Source: Pseudomonas sp. dw_612 (lineage in GTDB: Bacteria; Pseudomonadota; Gammaproteobacteria; Pseudomonadales; Pseudomonadaceae). From it: a stretch of DNA of 33,039 nt. The notes beneath the pieces were generated by a model. The model saw only the letters and a list, made by a program, of their open reading frames with translations, did not search any database and was not told the DNA's origin. Made by a program: the position numbers and the translations under genes. This document shows positions 7,944-16,485 of the stretch, piece after piece (the stretch's first letter is position 1; the number at the start of each line of letters is the position of its first letter). The stretch lies in NCBI RefSeq assembly GCF_018449725.1, contig NZ_JAAVVC010000035.1, forward strand, positions 1 through 33,039. The letters run 5' to 3'.

Positions 7944-9194
7944 TTGAACGCTCCGACCGATCGTCGCAACACCCTCTCCCTGGACGGGCTCAATTTCTTT
8001 CTCGCCGACGTGCGCGACGGGCTCGGACCGTACCTGGCGATTTATTTGCTGGCAGTGCATCACTGGGACCCGGCCAGCATCGGCTTGGTGATGACAATTG
8101 CCGGGATCGCCGCGCTGTTGACCCAGACCCCGGCCGGCGCCCTGATCGACCGCACCCATCGCAAACGCGGGGTGATCATCGTCGCGGCGCTGCTGGTGAC
8201 GCTGAGCTGTTTGCTACTGCCGTTCATTACTGCATTCACGCTGGTGGCGCTGACCCAGGCCTTGAGCGCTGTCGCGGCATCGGTGTTTGCCCCGGCCATT
8301 TCCGCCATTTCATTGGGCATCACCGGGCCGCGAGCCTTCACTCGCCGCACCGGGCGCAACGAAACGTTCAACCACGCCGGCAACGCGGTCGCGGCGTTGC
8401 TGGCCGGGGGATTTGCGTATGTGTTCGGCCCAGTGGCGGTGTTTTACCTGATGGCCGTGATGGCGCTGGCCAGTGTGATTGCCATCAGCTTCATCGCGCC
8501 GCACGCCATCGATCACGACGTGGCCCGAGGCTTCGACCCGCAAGGCCCGGCCCACGGCGAACAACCCTCGGGATTGAACGTGCTGCTGCACAACCGCCCG
8601 TTGCTGGTGTTCGCTATTTGCTGTGGGCTGTTTCATCTGGCGAACGCAGCAATGCTGCCGCTGGTGAGTCAGAAATTGTCCCTGGTGAACCTGCAAATGG
8701 CCACGCCGCTGACGTCCGCCTGCATCGTTGCCGCGCAGTTGGTCATGGTGCCGGTAGCGTTGCTGGTGGGCTGGAAGGCCGATGTGTGGGGACGTAAACC
8801 GTTGCTGCTCGCCGGTTTCCTGATCCTGCCGTTGCGCGGGGTGCTTTATACCTTGTCGGATGACCCGTACTGGCTGGTGGCGGTGCAACTGCTCGACGGC
8901 GTCGGTGCCGGGATCTTCGGCGCCTTGTTTCCGGTGGTGATCAAGGACCTGACCCAAGGCACCGGACGCTTCAATGTGAGCCTGGGCGCGCTGTCGACGG
9001 TGTTCGGCCTGGGCGCCGCACTGAGTAACGGCTTGGCCGGGCTCGTGGTGCAGTGGGCCGGTTACAGCGCGGCATTCCTGACTTTGGCGGCGGTGGCGGC
9101 GACAGCGCTGATATTGCTGGTGGTGGCCATGCCCGAACCATTGAATCGGGCGCCCGCCGTGGCCGATCAACCGGTGGCCACGGCGCTGACCTAA
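7944..9194 (+). CDS. MFS transporter, drug-efflux-like
   Basis: The product is a 12-helix major facilitator of 416 residues from the TTG at 7944. It has the early motif DGLNFFLADVRDGLGPYLA, an ALIDRTHRKRG motif-A-like loop between TM2 and TM3, and a second, weaker copy in the C-terminal half (VGWKADVWGRKPLL). The substrate cannot be read from the sequence. Start choice: AGAGG at 7933-7937 is six bases before the TTG, and the family-like sequence begins right after it. An in-frame ATG at 7902 would add 14 residues. It is divergent from ddl, and its stop is directly next to that of the convergent LysE gene. Confidence 0.85.
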   Translation: MNAPTDRRNTLSLDGLNFFLADVRDGLGPYLAIYLLAVHHWDPASIGLVMTIAGIAALLTQTPAGALIDRTHRKRGVIIVAALLVTLSCLLLPFITAFTLVALTQALSAVAASVFAPAISAISLGITGPRAFTRRTGRNETFNHAGNAVAALLAGGFAYVFGPVAVFYLMAVMALASVIAISFIAPHAIDHDVARGFDPQGPAHGEQPSGLNVLLHNRPLLVFAICCGLFHLANAAMLPLVSQKLSLVNLQMATPLTSACIVAAQLVMVPVALLVGWKADVWGRKPLLLAGFLILPLRGVLYTLSDDPYWLVAVQLLDGVGAGIFGALFPVVIKDLTQGTGRFNVSLGALSTVFGLGAALSNGLAGLVVQWAGYSAAFLTLAAVAATALILLVVAMPEPLNRAPAVADQPVATALT

Positions 9195-9836
9195 TCAGCG
9201 ATTGGCCACCAGATGCGCGCCGAACAGCAGGTAGCAACTGCCGGCAAAGCGGTCCAGCCACTTGCGCGAACGCTCATAAGCCCCCGCCACCCGGCGACTG
9301 GCAAACAGCAACGCCACGCTGCAATACCAACTGAATGACAGGCTGGCCATGGTCAACACCGCCAGTGTCAGCAACATCGGTGGCGGCGAAGCCGGCATGG
9401 CAGTGGCGAAGATCGTCGCGACAAACAGCGCCGCTTTGGGATTGGTCATGTTGCCGACAAAGCCCCGGCCATACGCCGACAACAGCGTACGCCCTGCCCC
9501 GTTCAGCGAATCGCTACCACCCGGCAGCGTCGCCGGTTGACGCTTGAACTGCTTCAACCCCAGATAGATCAGGTAACAGCCACCCGCAATCTTGAACGTC
9601 AGGTACAGCGTCGGCGCCGCGCTGAACAGCGACTTGATGCCCAGCCCACCGGCCAATCCCCACAACACCGTGCCCGTGGCCACACCCAACGCAGCCACCA
9701 CGCCATGCCGACGCGAGCAACTGGCTGCCAATTGCGCGGTGTTGAAGAAGTTCGGGCCAGGCGTCACGACGGCGACCGTCCACAGCAAGGCCAGGGACAA
9801 TAACGGCGCGGCATAGCTCAGGTGAGTCGGTTCCAT
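9195..9836 (-). CDS. LysE/RhtB family amino acid exporter
   Basis: The 213-residue membrane protein has about six hydrophobic segments and the family hallmark TPGPNFFNTAQLA in the first third. Related proteins export amino acids such as homoserine, threonine, lysine or leucine; the substrate here is not determinable. The GFVGNMTNPKA motif of the second half is also present. The ATG at 9836 gives the usual family length; the frame is open 20 codons further upstream (to 9896) without family similarity. A divergent AraC regulator starts about 150 bases away and probably controls it. The stop codon touches the stop of the convergent MFS gene with no intervening base. Confidence 0.9.
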   Translation of the reverse strand: MEPTHLSYAAPLLSLALLWTVAVVTPGPNFFNTAQLAASCSRRHGVVAALGVATGTVLWGLAGGLGIKSLFSAAPTLYLTFKIAGGCYLIYLGLKQFKRQPATLPGGSDSLNGAGRTLLSAYGRGFVGNMTNPKAALFVATIFATAMPASPPPMLLTLAVLTMASLSFSWYCSVALLFASRRVAGAYERSRKWLDRFAGSCYLLFGAHLVANR

Positions 9837-9988
9837 GGGACGGATCGCCTTCGTGGCAGCAGAGAAGCCTTGTACCTTGCAACATTTACCAACCATTTTC
9901 TACGCATAGCGATGATGCCGTTCGTCAGCAGACAACGCTTTGTCACTGGGTTAACGTGTTCTGCATCGAGCCCGAGACAAGCGGCACC

Positions 9989-10798
9989 ATGACCAAGCAC
10001 ACGCCACCCAGCGACTGGTTCCATCGCGCGCCCAACGTTGGCGGGCTGGAGCGTATTGAGGCGTTTTTTGCCGGTCACGGCTACGACTTCCACCGTCACG
10101 ACACCTATGCCATCGGCCGCACCCTGGCCGGGGTGCAGAGTTTTCAGTACCGCGGCGCCTGGCGCCATAGTCTGCCGGGCGGCACGCTGGTGCTGCACCC
10201 GGACGAACTCCACGACGGCGAGGCCGGCACCGACAGCGGTTTCCACTATCGAATGATGTACATCGAACCGGCGCTGATCCAGCAGATCCTCGGCGGCCAG
10301 CCGCTGCCCTTCATCAAGACCGGCCTGTCCACCGATCCGCGCCTGTTCGCCGCCACCGATGTGTTGATGCGCAGCCTCGATGACCCGCTCGACCCACTGG
10401 AAGAACAGGACGCACTGTTCGATCTGGCCCACGCGTTGAGCGCTGTGTCCGGCATGCCCGACAAACGCCAGCGCTTCGACTATGTGGCGGCTGAACGCGC
10501 CCGGGAGTTCATGCACAGCGCGCTGGATCGCAGCGTGACTCTGGACGAACTGGCGCACCACAGCGGTCGCGACCGCTGGAGTCTGTCCCGGGATTTCCGC
10601 CTGCTTTTCGGCACCAGCCCTTATCGCTACCTGACCATGCGCCGCCTCGACCTGGTCCGCGCACTGCTGATTCAGGGCCAGTCGCTGGTCAGCGCCGCGC
10701 TGATCGCCGGGTTCACCGACCAAAGCCACATGACCCGCCAGTTCAGCAAAACCTACGGCTTGTCGCCGGCGCGCTGGATGAAAATGCACCGGCGCTGA
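9989..10798 (+). CDS. AraC family transcriptional regulator
   Basis: The protein of 269 residues has an N-terminal cupin-like sensor (HRHDTYAIGRTLAG and LHPDELHDGEAG) and a C-terminal double helix-turn-helix covering about the last 100 residues. The second recognition region is GFTDQSHMTRQFSKTYGLSPARWMK, a textbook AraC signature. It probably senses a small molecule such as an amino acid and regulates the divergent LysE exporter (inference from context). The frame begins at a GTG at 9956, but the ATG at 9989 begins more typical sequence; neither has a strong ribosome site, so the exact start is uncertain by 11 residues. Confidence 0.9.
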   Translation: MTKHTPPSDWFHRAPNVGGLERIEAFFAGHGYDFHRHDTYAIGRTLAGVQSFQYRGAWRHSLPGGTLVLHPDELHDGEAGTDSGFHYRMMYIEPALIQQILGGQPLPFIKTGLSTDPRLFAATDVLMRSLDDPLDPLEEQDALFDLAHALSAVSGMPDKRQRFDYVAAERAREFMHSALDRSVTLDELAHHSGRDRWSLSRDFRLLFGTSPYRYLTMRRLDLVRALLIQGQSLVSAALIAGFTDQSHMTRQFSKTYGLSPARWMKMHRR

Positions 10799-10874
10799 GT
10801 CACGCACAATCGTTCAAGAATCACCTCGATGCGCTGGTTATCGTGGGGCCGGAATCACTCTGGAGAACCACCTG

Positions 10875-11243
10875 ATGAACACGTTCAAAAGCCTCAACTT
10901 CCTGCAGAAAATCGACCTGATCGACCAACACTGGTCACCCCGGGTCATCGCCGAAATGAATGACTACCAGTTCAAAGTGGTGAAGCTGCTGGGGGATTTC
11001 ATCTGGCACGATCACCTGGACACCGACGAAACCTTCATCGTCCTCGAAGGGCAATTGCGCATCGATTTTCGCGACGGTCACGTGCTGGTTTCGGCGGGTG
11101 AAATGTACGTCGTGCCCAAGGGCATCGAGCACAAACCGTCGGCGGAGCAGGAAGTGAAATTGTTGCTGATCGAACCCAGAGGCGTGGTCAACACCGGCAG
11201 TGAAGGGGGTGAACTCACGGCGGTGAATGATCTGTGGATTTGA
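10875..11243 (+). CDS. Small cupin-domain protein
   Basis: This is a 122-residue single-domain cupin resembling mannose-6-phosphate isomerase-like cupins. Motif 1 is WHDHLDTDETFIVLEG, with two histidines and a glutamate as metal ligands. Motif 2 is GEMYVVPKGIEHKP, with the fourth ligand histidine. No partner enzyme is fused, and the function is not known. GGAG is about nine bases before the ATG. It follows the AraC gene by 76 bases in the same direction and could be cotranscribed. A REPIN follows the stop. Confidence 0.85.
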   Translation: MNTFKSLNFLQKIDLIDQHWSPRVIAEMNDYQFKVVKLLGDFIWHDHLDTDETFIVLEGQLRIDFRDGHVLVSAGEMYVVPKGIEHKPSAEQEVKLLLIEPRGVVNTGSEGGELTAVNDLWI

Positions 11244-11262
11244 ACTGAACACATCTGTCCCT

Positions 11263-11350
11263 GTGGGAGCGGGCTTGCCCGCGAAGGCGGCGTGTCAGTC
11301 GACATTAATGTTGAACATTCAACCGCATTCGCGAGCAAGCCCGCTCCCAC
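11263..11350. repeat. REPIN (inverted REP pair), GTGGGAGCGGGCTTGC family
   Basis: One REP arm at 11263-11286 and an inverted arm at 11328-11350 enclose about 41 bases. The left arm has GCCCGCGAA where the other copies in this window have GCTCGCGAA. The element sits between the convergent cupin and flavin reductase genes and may help end transcription. These elements are mobilised in trans by RAYT transposases; none is present here. Confidence 0.9.
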
Positions 11351-11362
11351 AAGGTGGTGTCT

Positions 11363-11968
11363 TCAGACTGACTCCAGCAGATTCTTGCCATCCACCGGGT
11401 CACCGATTTTCAGGAAGTGGCCACCGGCGACATGGTGCAAGGTGCGCAGCGCGTCATGCCCTTCGAAGTGCCAACGGCCGTCGCTGAACACGCGCTCATC
11501 GGCTTGCGCGGCAATCACCTCGGCCAGAAACAGGTCGTATTGCTGATGATTGTGCGGCTCCGGCAGCAGACGGCACTCCAGCCACGCGACGCAACCTTCC
11601 AGCATCGGCGCATCAATCAAGTCACCGCTGAAGGTCTGCAAGCCATAGGCCTGGAACTTGTCCTGGCTTTGCTCGCGGGTCAACGCCAGGCCGGATGTCG
11701 AGCCAACGGTTTGCACGATATCGGCCTGAGCGACGCAGGGCACGTTGACCACGAACGTGCCCGAGGCTTCCAGCAGTTGTCGGGTCCAGGTGGCTTTGTC
11801 CAACACCACGGCGATTTTCGGCGGTTCAAAATCCAGCGGCATGGCCCACGCAGCGGCCATGATGTTGCGCTGGCCGTCGTGGGCCGCGCTGACCAGCACG
11901 GTCGGCCCGTGATTGAGCAGGCGATACGCCTTGGACAACGGAACCGGACGGCGATGGGAAACGGTCAT
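11363..11968 (-). CDS. Flavin reductase-like FMN-binding split-barrel protein
   Basis: The 201-residue protein matches the flavin reductase-like domain family. Visible features are the starting VPLSKAYRLLNHGPTVLVSA segment, NIMAAAWAMPLDFEPPKIAVVLDKATWT, which is typical of the FMN/substrate region, and NVPCVAQ in the middle. Family members either reduce flavin with NAD(P)H for a monooxygenase or act on small molecules; no monooxygenase is nearby. The ATG at 11968 has GGAG at a somewhat long spacing. The frame is open 19 codons upstream, but that part is unlike the family. It ends beside a REPIN and lies 53 bases after the chemoreceptor gene on the same strand. Confidence 0.88.
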   Translation of the reverse strand: MTVSHRRPVPLSKAYRLLNHGPTVLVSAAHDGQRNIMAAAWAMPLDFEPPKIAVVLDKATWTRQLLEASGTFVVNVPCVAQADIVQTVGSTSGLALTREQSQDKFQAYGLQTFSGDLIDAPMLEGCVAWLECRLLPEPHNHQQYDLFLAEVIAAQADERVFSDGRWHFEGHDALRTLHHVAGGHFLKIGDPVDGKNLLESV

Positions 11969-12021
11969 GGATGTCTGCTCCGGGGAAAACGCCGATTGTA
12001 GCGGCAACCCGATGGCGCGAA

Positions 12022-13338
12022 TCAAGTCGCCAATTGATTGGCAAACTGCCCGACCGCGTTCACCACTTTCTGCGCGCCGTCCTGAATCTCGACGATCACC
12101 GTGCCGGCCTCCGCCGCCAGCGCCAAACCTTGTTCTGCCTGGAGTTTGCCGTCGGTCATCAGGCTCACGGCGTTGCGGGCCATTTCCTGGTTCTGCCGCA
12201 CCACGCCGACAATTTCATCCGTCGCCTGGCTGGTGCGTGACGCCAGTTGCCGGACTTCGTCCGCCACCACCGCAAAACCCCGGCCCTGCTCGCCGGCACG
12301 TGCCGCTTCGATGGCCGCGTTGAGTGCTAACAGGTTGGTCTGCTCGGCAATGCCGCTGATGGTCTTGACGATGGTGCCGATCACCAGCGACTGCTCATTC
12401 AGGGCTTCAATGCCTTCGCCGGCGGTTTGCATGTGTTTGGCGAGGTCGCGCATCACGTTCACCGCCTGAGTCACCACCGTCGTGCCGCGCTGGGCGCTGT
12501 TGTCAGTTTGCAGCGACGTGCTGTAGGCGATGTTGGCCGCCTCGGCAACCGCCTGCTCCTGATTGACCTGATCGGTAATCACCGTGGCGAACTTCACCAC
12601 TTTGTAGAGTTTGTTGTTGGCATCAACCACCGGGTTGTAGGACGCCTCCAGCCAGACCGTACGACCGTGGCTGTCGACGCGCTTGAAGCGGCCGGCCACA
12701 AATTCGCCATTGTTCAGGCGACGCCAGAAGTTCTGGTACTCGGCGCTGTTGTATTCCTCCGGCACACAAAAGGTGCGGTGATGTTTGCCCTGAATCTGCG
12801 CCAGGCTGTAACCCATGCCGTTGAGAAAGCGCTCATTGGCGCTCAGCACATTGCCGTTGAGGTCGAACTCGATCACCGCCGTCGACCGCACCAGCGCACC
12901 GATCAGGTTCTCGTGCTCGCGAGACGCTTCGATGGTGCGGGTCAGGTCGCTGGAATAAATCGAGAAATGCTTGATGCGACCGTCCGCAGATCGCACCGGT
13001 TGCAGAATTGAACGCAGCCAGGCTTCGACGCCATTGCCGCGCAGCAAACGCACGGTACCGGCGAAATGTTCGCCACGGGTCAGCGCGCTTTTGAACCGTT
13101 GATGAAACTCGTCCGACTTCACATGAGCCGGGGCGATGTCCTCGATGTGCCGACCGACCAGATCGTTGTTCTTGTAGAGCATCTCGCCGAGGAAGTTCTG
13201 GTTGACCGATTGAACCCGTCCATCGGGGTCGAGGGTCAGGACCATCATCTCGCTTTCCAGGCTGTCCTTCACTTGCAGGAGGCTGGAGAGTTCTTCGCGA
13301 AGAGCCGACAGCTCCTGCTTCAAGCGTTTATTGAACAT
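12022..13338 (-). CDS. Soluble chemoreceptor with two PAS domains (BdlA-like)
   Basis: The 438-residue protein has no membrane segment. A short coiled coil (residues 3-30) is followed by PAS1 (about 30-130), PAS2 (about 150-255) and an MCP signalling domain (about 275-438). The hairpin core NLLALNAAIEAARAGEQGRG is at about 335-354. This is the architecture of P. aeruginosa BdlA, the biofilm dispersion regulator, and also of some Aer-like receptors; I cannot tell which from sequence alone. Haem or flavin binding by the PAS domains is possible but not shown. The ATG at 13338 (MFNKRLKQEL) is preferred; a frame extension to 13386 adds 16 unlikely residues. No strong ribosome site is visible. Confidence 0.9.
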   Translation of the reverse strand: MFNKRLKQELSALREELSSLLQVKDSLESEMMVLTLDPDGRVQSVNQNFLGEMLYKNNDLVGRHIEDIAPAHVKSDEFHQRFKSALTRGEHFAGTVRLLRGNGVEAWLRSILQPVRSADGRIKHFSIYSSDLTRTIEASREHENLIGALVRSTAVIEFDLNGNVLSANERFLNGMGYSLAQIQGKHHRTFCVPEEYNSAEYQNFWRRLNNGEFVAGRFKRVDSHGRTVWLEASYNPVVDANNKLYKVVKFATVITDQVNQEQAVAEAANIAYSTSLQTDNSAQRGTTVVTQAVNVMRDLAKHMQTAGEGIEALNEQSLVIGTIVKTISGIAEQTNLLALNAAIEAARAGEQGRGFAVVADEVRQLASRTSQATDEIVGVVRQNQEMARNAVSLMTDGKLQAEQGLALAAEAGTVIVEIQDGAQKVVNAVGQFANQLAT

Positions 13339-13530
13339 GGAAAGCACCGATGGGCAGGGATAGAAGACGGTGTACAGCCTCTCCATCGGCCTCGGGGATA
13401 TTTTCTGAAGAGTGTTTAGGGGGAGTCCTACAAAAATAATGGCGACGTGACACTGACTCTGTCGCGCTACGTGAACCCGTTACAAAACCCACCGCTCTAC
13501 CCCGGCCACTTCAGGTATCCTCCAACTAAA

Positions 13531-13549
13531 TTGCAACAACATGTTGCAA
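13531..13549 (+). promoter_or_regulatory. Palindrome in the gluconate permease leader
   Basis: A perfect 8-bp inverted repeat, TTGCAACA-ACA-TGTTGCAA, lies 16 bases before the AAGGAG ribosome site. It is well suited as an operator for a sugar-responsive repressor. Its centre also contains AACAACA, a form of the Hfq/Crc catabolite-repression motif in Pseudomonas mRNAs, so it could act at the RNA level instead. No promoter hexamers were assigned with confidence. Confidence 0.55.
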
Positions 13550-13577
13550 CGGTATCCGCCCGATAAGGAGTCCCGTT

Positions 13578-14948
13578 TTGGAGTTATCGACCGCTGCCTG
13601 GCTGGTTCACGACACCCGTTTGATCCTTTGCGTCCTGCTGGCGATTGCCACGATTATCGTGTTGATCAGCGCCACCAAACTCCCGCCCTTTCTGTCGATT
13701 CTGATCGGTACGTTCATTGCCGGTGTCGGCGCCGGTTTGCCGCCCGAAGACGTGGCCAAAGCGTTCAGCAAAGGCGCCGGGGCGATTCTTGGGGAGGCGG
13801 GGATCATCATTGCCCTGGGTTCGATGCTCGGTGCGTTGATGGCCGAATCCGGTGCCGCAGATCGCATCGCTTCGACCTTGCTCGGGCTGGGTAAAGGCAA
13901 GTCGTTGCCGTGGGTGATGGCGCTGGTGGCGATGGTGATTGGCCTGCCGCTGTTCTTCGAAGTGGGCCTGGTGATGATGGTGCCGATCATCTTCGTCATG
14001 GCACGCCGTTCGGGTCAGCCGTTGCTGAAGATCGCGATTCCGGCGCTGGCCGGGATGACCACACTGCATGCCTTGATGCCACCGCACCCCGGGCCGCTGA
14101 TTGCGGTCAGCGCGTTGCACGCCGACCTCGGGCTGACCATGTTGCTGGGGTTCAGTATCGCAATCCCGGCGGTGATGCTGGCCGGCCCGATCTACGGCAA
14201 TTGGCTGTCGAAACGTATGCATGTCGAGGAGCCGGCTGAACTCGGCGCATTGTTCAGTGCCCCGCCCAAGGCCCCGCGCCAGCCGAGCTTTGGGATATCG
14301 CTGCTGATTATCCTGTTGCCGGTGTTGCTGATGCTCGGCAGCACCTTGGCGAAAGTCGCGATGAGCCCGGAAAGCACCGCCGCCCTGACCCTGAAGTTCC
14401 TCGGCGAACCGTTGGTAGCGTTGGGCATTGCGGTGATGGCCGCAGTGATCTGCCTCGGCTGGGCCAACGGCATGCCCCGTGAACACGTGGGTGGCACGTT
14501 GCGCAAAAGCCTGGCGCCGATTGCCGTGTTGCTGCTGACCATCGGTGCCGGCGGTGGCTTGAAACAGACGCTACTCGACGCCGGCATCAGCCAGACCATC
14601 AGCAAAGTGGCTGAAGGCGCGCACATGCCGTACTTGCTGCTGGCCTGGCTGATCGCCGTCGCGTTGCGTCAGGCCACCGGTTCGGCCACGGTGGCGACCA
14701 CGACCACGGCGGGCATTCTGGCGCCGATGATGGCGGGGCTGGCGGCGACGCAAAGCTCATTGGTGGCGTTGGCGATTGGCGCCGGCTCGGTGTTTTTCTG
14801 CCACGTGAACGACGCCGGGTTCTGGATGGTGCGCGAGTACTTTGGCTTGCAGCTCAAGCAGACGATCTGGGTCTGGTCGATTCTGCAAACCATCGTGTCG
14901 GTGGTGGGGTTGGTGGGGACGTTGTTGTGGTGGCATTGGTTGACGTGA
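13578..14948 (+). CDS. gntP: Gluconate permease, GntP family
   Basis: The 456-residue inner-membrane protein is hydrophobic throughout, with about 12-14 helices. It carries GntP-family stretches such as KLPPFLSILIGTFIAG, LGEAGIIIALGSMLGAL, HALMPPHPGPL, RQATGSATVATTTTAG and FCHVNDAGFWMV. The family takes up gluconate and related sugar acids by proton symport. Start: a TTG at 13578 seven bases after a perfect AAGGAG (13565-13570). No in-frame ATG fits, because the family-like sequence begins immediately. No gluconate kinase or GntR gene is in the window. A palindrome lies in the leader. It is convergent with the MHS transporter gene, with 23 bases between stops. Confidence 0.92.
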   Translation: MELSTAAWLVHDTRLILCVLLAIATIIVLISATKLPPFLSILIGTFIAGVGAGLPPEDVAKAFSKGAGAILGEAGIIIALGSMLGALMAESGAADRIASTLLGLGKGKSLPWVMALVAMVIGLPLFFEVGLVMMVPIIFVMARRSGQPLLKIAIPALAGMTTLHALMPPHPGPLIAVSALHADLGLTMLLGFSIAIPAVMLAGPIYGNWLSKRMHVEEPAELGALFSAPPKAPRQPSFGISLLIILLPVLLMLGSTLAKVAMSPESTAALTLKFLGEPLVALGIAVMAAVICLGWANGMPREHVGGTLRKSLAPIAVLLLTIGAGGGLKQTLLDAGISQTISKVAEGAHMPYLLLAWLIAVALRQATGSATVATTTTAGILAPMMAGLAATQSSLVALAIGAGSVFFCHVNDAGFWMVREYFGLQLKQTIWVWSILQTIVSVVGLVGTLLWWHWLT

Positions 14949-14971
14949 TGGCAGCCACGTCCCTCGGATAG

Positions 14972-16285
14972 CTAAAGGCACGGCGCCACGGAACGGCTCC
15001 CGACATGGGGCATGCGCGCGCCGAAATACGCTGCGCTACCCACGCCCACTGCGCCCATCACCGCGCAGAACATCACACAGATCCACGGACTCCACGGCAT
15101 CAGACCAATCAACAACAGCGGCGTGACACTCGCCCACGCCGCGTAGGCAATGTTGTAGGTGAAGGAAATCCCCGAGACGCGAATCCGCGCCGGGAACAGG
15201 CTGACCATCACCGACGGCACCGCGCCGACCACTCCACAACTGAGGCCGGCCACCGAATAGGCCAGGCCAATCCAGCTACCGCCGATGATCAGGCAGGTGT
15301 AAAGCACGCCGATGCCCAGTGGCAGCAACAGGCTGTAAAGCATTACCGTGCGCCACGCGCCAATGCGATCGACCAGCAAACCGGCGAGCACACACCCAAT
15401 ATTCAGGAACACGATGCCCAAGGCGCTCAGGGCGAAGGTGTGGCTGGCGGTCATGCCGAACGTTTTCTGCATCATGGTCGGGGTGATGACCACGAAGACC
15501 ACCACAGCGGAGGTCAGCACGCAAGTGAGGATCATCGCCGGCAGCATCGCCAGGCGATGTTCACGCAACACGGTACGCAGCGGCAGTTCGACCGCTGCAT
15601 CGCGGCGGGCCTGCATGGCCATGAACACCGGCGTTTCGCTGAGCCAGCGCCGCAGCCAGACACCAATCACGCCAAACACGCCACCGAGCAGGAACGGATA
15701 GCGCCAGGCGTAATCGAGGATTTCTGCCGGGGTGAAGGCCTGGGCCAGAAAGGTCGCGGTCAACGCGCCGATCAGATAGCCAAACGTCAGCCCGGCCTGC
15801 AGGAATCCGAGCGCGTAACCGCGATGCCCGGCCGGCGCGTGCTCGGCGACAAACACCCAGGCGCTCGGCACTTCACCGCCCACCGCCGCGCCTTGAAGAA
15901 TGCGCAGGGCCAACAGCAGCAACGGTGCGAAATAACCGATCTGCGCGTAGGTCGGCATGATGCCGATCAGCAGGCACGGCAGCGCCATCATCAGGATGCT
16001 CAGGCTGAAGACTTTCTTGCGCCCCAGTCTGTCGGCGAAATGCGCCATCAGAATCCCGCCCAGCGGCCGCGCCAGGTAGCCGGTGACGAAAATCCCGAAA
16101 CTTTGCAGCAAGCGCAGCCACTCAGGCATTTCCGGTGGGAAGAACAGCTGGCTGAGGGTCAGGGCGAAAAATACGAAAATAATGAAATCGTAGATTTCCA
16201 GCGCCCCGCCGAGGGCTGCAAGGCCCAGGGTCTTGTAGTCCGAACGGGTGAACGGCGCCGGGCTCGTGTCGGTATTGGCAGTCAT
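14972..16285 (-). CDS. MFS transporter, metabolite:H+ symporter (MHS) type
   Basis: The 437-residue, 12-helix transporter belongs to the MHS branch (ProP/citrate/dicarboxylate symporters). The evidence is LGGALEIYDFIIFVFFALTL at the start, LARPLGGILMAHFADRLGRKKVF (the family motif-A loop), and LQGAAVGGEVPSAWVFVAEHAP in TM4-TM5. The long first periplasmic loop after TM1 and the paired acidic residues there are also MHS-like. Substrate is unknown; an organic acid or betaine-like compound is most usual. The ATG at 16285 is preferred over an open frame to 16324, though its ribosome site is weak. It is divergent from the fatty acid transporter gene. Confidence 0.88.
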   Translation of the reverse strand: MTANTDTSPAPFTRSDYKTLGLAALGGALEIYDFIIFVFFALTLSQLFFPPEMPEWLRLLQSFGIFVTGYLARPLGGILMAHFADRLGRKKVFSLSILMMALPCLLIGIMPTYAQIGYFAPLLLLALRILQGAAVGGEVPSAWVFVAEHAPAGHRGYALGFLQAGLTFGYLIGALTATFLAQAFTPAEILDYAWRYPFLLGGVFGVIGVWLRRWLSETPVFMAMQARRDAAVELPLRTVLREHRLAMLPAMILTCVLTSAVVVFVVITPTMMQKTFGMTASHTFALSALGIVFLNIGCVLAGLLVDRIGAWRTVMLYSLLLPLGIGVLYTCLIIGGSWIGLAYSVAGLSCGVVGAVPSVMVSLFPARIRVSGISFTYNIAYAAWASVTPLLLIGLMPWSPWICVMFCAVMGAVGVGSAAYFGARMPHVGSRSVAPCL

Positions 16286-16431
16286 GAAATGAACTCTGGC
16301 ATAGGCAAAAACCAAGGCGCCCATGGTCTACGCAAAAGCGGTGACGGACAACCCGTTAGACCAAAGTCCTAAACTGGTAAAACTTCGTCACAAAACAGGG
16401 ACGATTGATTTACTGTTTGCACCTGACCCAA

Positions 16432-16478
16432 CGGGCCTTTTCGGCCCGGAACATCACAATAATCATAAAAATCCGAGG
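16432..16478 (+). promoter_or_regulatory. atoE leader: hairpin, A-rich candidate Hfq/Crc site and ribosome site
   Basis: A 6-bp hairpin (CGGGCC-TTTTC-GGCCCG, 16432-16448) is followed by AATAATCATAAAAAT at 16458-16472. The A-rich stretch is made of near-ARN triplets of the sort Hfq binds with Crc. The ribosome site GAGG (16475-16478) is directly adjacent, so binding there should block translation. This arrangement is common for uptake genes under carbon catabolite repression in Pseudomonas. Confidence 0.45.
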
Positions 16479-16485
16479 TAGTCCC

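Noticed and set aside
9818..10807. 329-codon minus-strand frame opposite the AraC regulator
   Set aside because: The plus strand has a textbook AraC domain; the other frame is a codon-bias shadow.
15005..16372. Long plus-strand open frame (455 codons) opposite the MHS transporter
   Set aside because: Its product is rich in Gln, His and Arg with no domain, as expected for the complement of a GC-rich membrane protein gene; the minus strand is clearly coding.
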